Translations under genes and position numbers: made by a program
Notes under the pieces: model-generated
The model's input: only the letters and a program-made list of their open reading frames with translations
Databases searched by the model: none
What the model was told of the DNA's origin: nothing
Assembly (NCBI GenBank): GCA_041557595.1
Contig: JBFFGE010000084.1
Coordinates: 1 to 18,567 of the forward strand
Direction of reading: 5' to 3'
Source of the DNA: JAOTYV01 sp041557595
GTDB taxonomy: Bacteria; Pseudomonadota; Alphaproteobacteria; UBA8366
DNA length: 18,567 bases
Part shown: positions 14,861 to 18,567 of the stretch, piece after piece
Layout of the letters: each line of letters begins with the position of its first letter
How positions within the stretch are numbered: the first letter of the stretch is position 1

Positions 14861-15466
14861 TCACTTCTTCCGGTCGAGCGCGGCCTGCATCAATTCGAAC
14901 CGGTCATTGCCGAAATACATGTCGTCGCCATCAACGAAGAAAGTCGGCGAACCGAAGCCGCCGCGCGCGATCAGGTCGTCGGTGGTCTCGAACAGCTTCC
15001 GTTTGATCGCGTCGTCGCCGATCTTCTCGAAGAACGCGTCCGCATCCATCCCGACCGTCGTGACGATGTCGCGCAGCACGTCCTCCTGCGAAAGGTCCCG
15101 GTCATCGCGCCAATACGCCTCGAAGCAGGCGCGCGAATACTCGGAAACCTTGCCCTCGTCGATCGCGACAAACGCCCCGCGCAGCGCCTTCACGCTGTTG
15201 AGCGGAAACACGCTCGGCCGGATCATCTCGATCCCCAGATAGCGCGCCCAATCCGCCATATCCTTGCGGTAATAATTGTCCTTCGGGGGAATGGGATTTT
15301 CCCGGCGCAGGTAAACACTCGGATTGACCTTGTTGAAAACGCCGCCCACCAGGAATGGTTTCCATACGAGTTCCGCGCCATTGCGGGCACAAAGATCCTC
15401 GATCCGCGTGCAGGCGAAGTAGGTCCAGGGGCTGGAATAGTCGTAGAAGAATTCGATGGTCGGCAT
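14861..15466 (-). CDS. DsbA-family protein, 2-hydroxychromene-2-carboxylate isomerase-like
   Basis: A 201-residue thioredoxin-fold protein with helical insertion (DSBA/kappa-GST class). It begins MPTIEFFYDYSSPWTYFACT, where the serine of the YSSPWTY motif replaces the Cys-x-x-Cys of true DsbA; this is the glutathione-activating Ser of HCCA isomerases. NYYRKDMADWARYLGIEMIRPSVFPLNS and GGFGSPTFFVDGDDMYFGNDR (the cis-Pro loop, SPTFFV) confirm the family. It should catalyse a glutathione-dependent isomerisation of an aromatic or unsaturated acid. The open frame runs 54 codons farther upstream, but the ATG at 15466 starts the first conserved strand. It is upstream of the DUF1932 dehydrogenase on the same strand, separated by 141 bp holding repeat copy B. 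Confidence 0.92.
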   Translation of the reverse strand: MPTIEFFYDYSSPWTYFACTRIEDLCARNGAELVWKPFLVGGVFNKVNPSVYLRRENPIPPKDNYYRKDMADWARYLGIEMIRPSVFPLNSVKALRGAFVAIDEGKVSEYSRACFEAYWRDDRDLSQEDVLRDIVTTVGMDADAFFEKIGDDAIKRKLFETTDDLIARGGFGSPTFFVDGDDMYFGNDRFELMQAALDRKK

Positions 15467-15743
15467 GATTTTCTGTCTTTCGCGGTCGAAGGGGGTGAAC
15501 TCCAGGATTGGCGAAGCGGGACGGCGATGCCCGCCCTGTGGCGAGCGGCGCCTCGCTTTTCGGATTTTAGCACGAGGATGTCGCGGGCGGGAGAGTGGGC
15601 GACGATCGCGCGCCTGGCCGCGCACCAAACCGGGATACCTCTAAATTCCGCAGCACTTTGCTTGCACATATCCCGGCGCCCTTCCAAGATAGCCGGGAGT
15701 CGGCGCTGCCTCCCGCGGCCGTGCGACCCGACAAGGACCGGAC
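15467..15743. other. 277-bp divergent gap, promoters not resolved
   Basis: This gap lies between the isomerase-like gene (minus) and the lipoprotein (plus). A 6-bp stem (CGGGAG 15694-15699 / CTCCCG 15710-15715) occurs in the lipoprotein leader. Nothing else is recognisable. Confidence 0.35.
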
Positions 15744-16259
15744 ATGAAGATCGTTTGCATCTGTGCTTTTTTGCTATTGGCCGTCACGGCCTGCCAAACG
15801 ACCGATTCGGCCGACAGATCGCCGAAAGCGGCCGCAAGCGCATCGACGGGCGCGTCCGGATCGGCGGCGCCCGGCGCTCAGGTCGCCGCACGGAAAACCA
15901 AGGTCGCCACGGTCGCCTTCATCGATTCCTCGACGTTCGACACCGACCTCCACGAGGCCCTGGCAAAGGCAACGGATTCGGTACACGTGACGCCGGCGGC
16001 GCGGTTCAGCCTGAACGAGATACCGCCGCGCATGGACAAGTGGCTCGCCGCCGTCAAGAGCGGCGGTGGCAAGGTCGCCGCGCGTCAGGACACTGCCGTC
16101 GCCACCCGCGGTCTGATTGCCATGGTCATCGATGTGATGGTCGCCTTGTTCGATAAAGCCGCCGAAAAGAGACTTTACGCACCGGCGGAAAACTACGACG
16201 CGACGCTGTATTACGGCGGCGACGGCAAGGTCGACCGGGTGATGTTCACGCGCAAATAG
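15744..16259 (+). CDS. Lipoprotein of unknown function
   Basis: A 171-residue protein with a lipoprotein signal: MKIVCICAFLLLAVTAC ends in the lipobox VTAC, giving a lipidated Cys17 after cleavage by signal peptidase II. A low-complexity Ala/Ser/Gly linker (SPKAAASASTGASGSAAPG) follows, then a compact domain from about 52 with VATVAFIDSSTFD, LHEALAKATDSVHVTPAARF and a terminal YDATLYYGGDGKVDRVMF strand pair. I do not recognise the domain. Asp at +2 is absent (Gln follows Cys), so outer-membrane sorting is expected. The ribosome site AAGGA lies 6 nt upstream. It converges on the MFS transporter gene with only 24 bp between stops. Confidence 0.78.
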   Translation: MKIVCICAFLLLAVTACQTTDSADRSPKAAASASTGASGSAAPGAQVAARKTKVATVAFIDSSTFDTDLHEALAKATDSVHVTPAARFSLNEIPPRMDKWLAAVKSGGGKVAARQDTAVATRGLIAMVIDVMVALFDKAAEKRLYAPAENYDATLYYGGDGKVDRVMFTRK

Positions 16260-16283
16260 AGGACCTTGCTTCGCCCTGTCCCG

Positions 16284-17516
16284 TCATTTCCTGCGAATGA
16301 CAACGGCCATCAAAGCGCACAGCGCCAGCAAGATCGCACCGGTGACGTAAAAGCTCGCATTGATGCCCCAAAGGCTGGCGGCGCCCCCCATGCCGATCGG
16401 CAGGATGATCGAGGCCAACCGGTTAACCGTGTTGCGGAGCCCCACCGCGAGCCCTTGCGCGGACGGCCCGACGCCCTGCGACAGGATCGAGAAAAGGACC
16501 GGTTGATTGAGGCCCTGCGCGCCGCCCCGCAACGCCGCCGCGGCCAGCAGCAGGATCATGGCGTGACCGATCAGCGGTGTGATCGAGATGAAAAAGACGG
16601 CGCCGGCGATGCAGATCAGCACGATCCAATGCAGCCGCATCAGCCGCACCGCGGGCCCGGCCAGCAACGACCCGCCCGCGGCGCAGAGTTCCGAAACCCC
16701 CAGCAGCACACCGATGATCGTTCCCGTAATTCCGATCTCGTTGAGGTAGACCACGTAAAACGTGGCCTGGATCGCGCCGGGTCCATTGCGCAGAAATGTA
16801 AGAACCAATACGAGTCCGACCGCCGGGATGGTCGCGAGCGTCGCCGCGCGCACATAGTCGCTCCAACGCGGGAGCACCGATCGCATGCCGCCGCCCCGCG
16901 CGACCGTCGGCGGTTCCCCGCCGCCGTCATGCTCGGGCTCGGGTGCGGCCAGCACCGCGCCCAGCGTACACACGCCCCATGCCGCAATGCAGACGAAGGA
17001 CGCCATCGCGCCAAACAGGTCCCACACCGCCCCGATTATGATCGGTCCGCCGAATGTGCCCACCCGGCTGACGAAACTGAATCGCGCAAGCTCCGTCGTA
17101 TGGCCGCCGCTGAGCTGGTTGATGAGCGTCTGCGTTCCGCCCATCGCGAGGCTGCCGGCCAATCCGGACAGGGTTTGCAGCAGGAACAGGGCGGCGAAGA
17201 ACCCGCTGACGGGAAAGATCAACGGCAGGGCCGACAGCGCGGCCGCCACCCAGATCATTACCCGGCGGGTTCCGAACCGGTCCATCATTGCGCCGCCATG
17301 GATCGAAAACAGCGTCGGCAGGATCGACCGTGCCGAAACGATCAGTCCGATTTCGATGGGCGATAGCCCAAGCAACACCGCATACAGCGGCACGACGAGG
17401 CCGAGCATGTCCCATTGGCCGTTCGCGAACAGCCCGGCGCCATAGGCCGCATAGGCGGCGCGCCGGGGAACGTGACCGGGCGGAATCGGCGATGAATGGG
17501 TATCCTTGATCGACAA
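16284..17516 (-). CDS. MFS transporter (TTG start)
   Basis: A 410-residue, roughly 12-helix major facilitator. Helix 2-3 carries the MFS signature-like loop GGAMMDRFGTRRVMIW (Asp-Arg-x-Gly-x-Arg-Arg), and FVSRVGTFGGPIIIGAVWD resembles helix 5 (motif C-like). A hydrophilic stretch after helix 6 (EPEHDGGGEPPTVARGGG) is the central cytoplasmic loop. The codon giving the best start is TTG at 17516; no ATG or GTG precedes the first helix, and the previous in-frame codon block is bounded by the upstream gene's TGA 18 bp before. No ribosome site is obvious, which suggests translational coupling. As the last gene in a ubiX - unknown - MFS run, it may carry the substrate or product of that unit (inference). 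Confidence 0.88.
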   Translation of the reverse strand: MSIKDTHSSPIPPGHVPRRAAYAAYGAGLFANGQWDMLGLVVPLYAVLLGLSPIEIGLIVSARSILPTLFSIHGGAMMDRFGTRRVMIWVAAALSALPLIFPVSGFFAALFLLQTLSGLAGSLAMGGTQTLINQLSGGHTTELARFSFVSRVGTFGGPIIIGAVWDLFGAMASFVCIAAWGVCTLGAVLAAPEPEHDGGGEPPTVARGGGMRSVLPRWSDYVRAATLATIPAVGLVLVLTFLRNGPGAIQATFYVVYLNEIGITGTIIGVLLGVSELCAAGGSLLAGPAVRLMRLHWIVLICIAGAVFFISITPLIGHAMILLLAAAALRGGAQGLNQPVLFSILSQGVGPSAQGLAVGLRNTVNRLASIILPIGMGGAASLWGINASFYVTGAILLALCALMAVVIRRK

Positions 17517-17534
17517 GCGGCGATGATAGCGCGA

Positions 17535-17936
17535 TCAGCGAGGCGCGGCGATACCGGCCAGTCCCGAATGCGTCAGCCGGACCGTATCGCCGTCTTCAAC
17601 CAATTCGATCTGTAACCCGCCGTCGAAACGAATGCGAAGCCGCTTCTCGCGCATTTGGATGCCTTGCAACACCAGCCCCGCCGCCCCGGTGCGTTCGCCC
17701 ACATCCGCATAGACATGATCCGCGTCCACATCGTCTTCGGCGTCGGGCGCGGGACCTTCTTGCCAGAACAGCAGGCCGGCATCCAGAAAGAACCGATGCC
17801 AATGGTCGCCGACGCGCAGATACATAATCAGGATCGACGATGGGTCGCCGGCGGGCTGTACCGCAATCAGCGCATCGCAAGGTTTCCCGACGAGCTCGTG
17901 GATTTCGGTGTCTTCATGCTGCCGTTCGATCGTCAC
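17535..17936 (-). CDS. Small unknown protein translationally coupled to UbiX
   Basis: A 133-residue acidic soluble protein that I do not recognise. It starts with GTG at 17936, giving a GTGA overlap with the ubiX stop, and ends 18 bp before the MFS start. The sequence suggests a mostly beta fold, for example SSILIMYLRVGDHWHRFFLD, LRIRFDGGLQIELVEDGDTVRLTH, with an acidic turn (PDAEDDVDADHVY). There is no signal peptide or membrane segment. Tight coupling on both sides argues for a function tied to UbiX or to the transporter, for example an accessory or binding subunit; this is context inference only. Confidence 0.75.
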   Translation of the reverse strand: MTIERQHEDTEIHELVGKPCDALIAVQPAGDPSSILIMYLRVGDHWHRFFLDAGLLFWQEGPAPDAEDDVDADHVYADVGERTGAAGLVLQGIQMREKRLRIRFDGGLQIELVEDGDTVRLTHSGLAGIAAPR

Positions 17937-18553
17937 GCCCGATCCGTCTTCGCTTTGCCCTTCGCCTTCATCGACTTGCCATCGACATCCTCACCCCAAC
18001 GCTGCGGCAAGTCGGAGTCGATGTCGAACAGGTCGAGCATACGGCCCACCGTCTGGTCGATCACCTGGTCGAGGGTTTCGGGTCTTGTGTAGAAAGCGGG
18101 CACCGGCGGGGCGACGATCGCCCCCATTTCGGTAACCCGCAGCATCGACTGGATATGACCCGCATGCAGCGGCGTTTCGCGCAACAGCAGCACGAGCCGG
18201 CGGCGTTCCTTCAGCACCACGTCGGCGGCACGGGTCAGCAAGGTGGACGTCACACCGCTGGCGATCTCCGACAGGGTGCGCACGGTACACGGCGCCACTG
18301 CCATGCCGAGCGTGCGGAACGAGCCCGACGAAATCACCGCGCCGATATCGGCGATCGGATAGGTCACATCGGCGAGCGCCTTGACCTCGGCCGGCTTGAA
18401 GTCCGTTTCATAGGCAATCGTCATCTCGGCCGACTTGCTCATCACGAGATGCGTTTCAACCGGCATGTCGCGCAGAACCTGGAGCAGGCGAATCCCGTAG
18501 ATCACGCCGGACGCACCGCTGATGCCGACGATCAGCCTGGGTTTTTCACTCAT
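17933..18553 (-). CDS. ubiX: UbiX-family flavin prenyltransferase
   Basis: A 206-residue flavoprotein of the UbiX/Pad1 family, which attaches a dimethylallyl group to FMN to make the prenylated-FMN cofactor used by UbiD-type decarboxylases. It matches E. coli UbiX almost end to end: LIVGISGASGVIYGIRLLQVL (FMN-phosphate loop), ETHLVMSKSAE, ISSGSFRTLGMAVAPCTVRTLS, LLTRAADVVLKERR, LLLRETPLHAGH and IVAPPVPAFYTRPETLDQV. The C-terminus adds a basic tail (KSMKAKGKAK) beyond the usual ~190 residues. GGGAG lies about 9 nt before the ATG. Its stop overlaps the GTG of the next gene, and an ATGA at its start suggests an upstream partner, probably ubiD. Confidence 0.95.
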   Translation of the reverse strand: MSEKPRLIVGISGASGVIYGIRLLQVLRDMPVETHLVMSKSAEMTIAYETDFKPAEVKALADVTYPIADIGAVISSGSFRTLGMAVAPCTVRTLSEIASGVTSTLLTRAADVVLKERRRLVLLLRETPLHAGHIQSMLRVTEMGAIVAPPVPAFYTRPETLDQVIDQTVGRMLDLFDIDSDLPQRWGEDVDGKSMKAKGKAKTDRA

Positions 18554-18567
18554 TTTCGGTCTCCCAT
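18550..18567 (-). CDS. Possible 3' end of an upstream gene (UbiD-type?)
   Basis: Read in the frame ending at the TGA at 18552-18550, the edge gives five codons then a stop that overlaps the ubiX ATG as ATGA. This is the common junction of a translationally coupled pair, and ubiD often neighbours ubiX. Only 18 bases are visible, so this is weak. Confidence 0.25.
   Translation of the reverse strand: MGDRK

Noticed and set aside
16266..17366. Open frame of 366 codons on the plus strand, very rich in Arg, Gln and Asp.
   Set aside because: Antisense to the MFS transporter; the composition is what hydrophobic codons give on the opposite strand.

Overview
This is a high-GC bacterial segment, most likely from an alphaproteobacterium. 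That placement is an inference from codon use, from gene families common in Rhodospirillales/Rhizobiales-type genomes (short-chain catabolic enzymes, PF04909 amidohydrolases, a DUF1932 dehydrogenase, a DsbA-family isomerase) and from a dispersed palindromic element. I see no rRNA, tRNA, CRISPR array, integrase, transposase or phage gene. I call 21 protein-coding genes inside the window, one of them cut by the left edge. A possible few codons of a further gene lie at the right edge.

Layout, left to right. (1) Bases 1-981: the 5' part of a LysR regulator (minus) diverges from a secreted cupin protein (plus). (2) 1312-4208: a PF04909 amidohydrolase (plus) converges on a CurA/PTGR-type NADP-dependent reductase and a flavodoxin-fold protein (both minus). 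The flavodoxin diverges from an antibiotic-biosynthesis-monooxygenase (ABM) domain protein (plus). (3) 4420-7404: dihydroorotase PyrC (minus), an OmpA-family envelope protein (minus) and a divergent exported protein of unknown function (plus). (4) 7724-10230: a second, unrelated PF04909 amidohydrolase and a DAO-type FAD oxidoreductase (both plus). (5) 10231-14835: a 4.6-kb segment bounded by two inverted copies of a 102-bp double-hairpin repeat. It carries a dienelactone-hydrolase-family enzyme and a TauD/TfdA dioxygenase (minus), an unknown exported protein (plus), and an enoyl-CoA hydratase/isomerase-family protein with a DUF1932 dehydrogenase (minus). (6) 14861-16259: a 2-hydroxychromene-2-carboxylate-isomerase-like protein (minus) and an unknown lipoprotein (plus). 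(7) 16284-18567: a tight minus-strand run ubiX - small unknown protein - MFS transporter. An ATGA junction at the edge suggests one more upstream gene.

The window reads as a patchwork of short catabolic units (hydrolases, reductases, oxygenases, CoA-ester chemistry, a transporter, flavin prenyltransferase) with one housekeeping gene (pyrC) and several uncharacterised envelope proteins. No single complete pathway can be assembled from it. The signals most worth following are the inverted double-hairpin repeat pair and the ubiX-coupled unknown protein. I do not see convincing evidence of a wholly new system.
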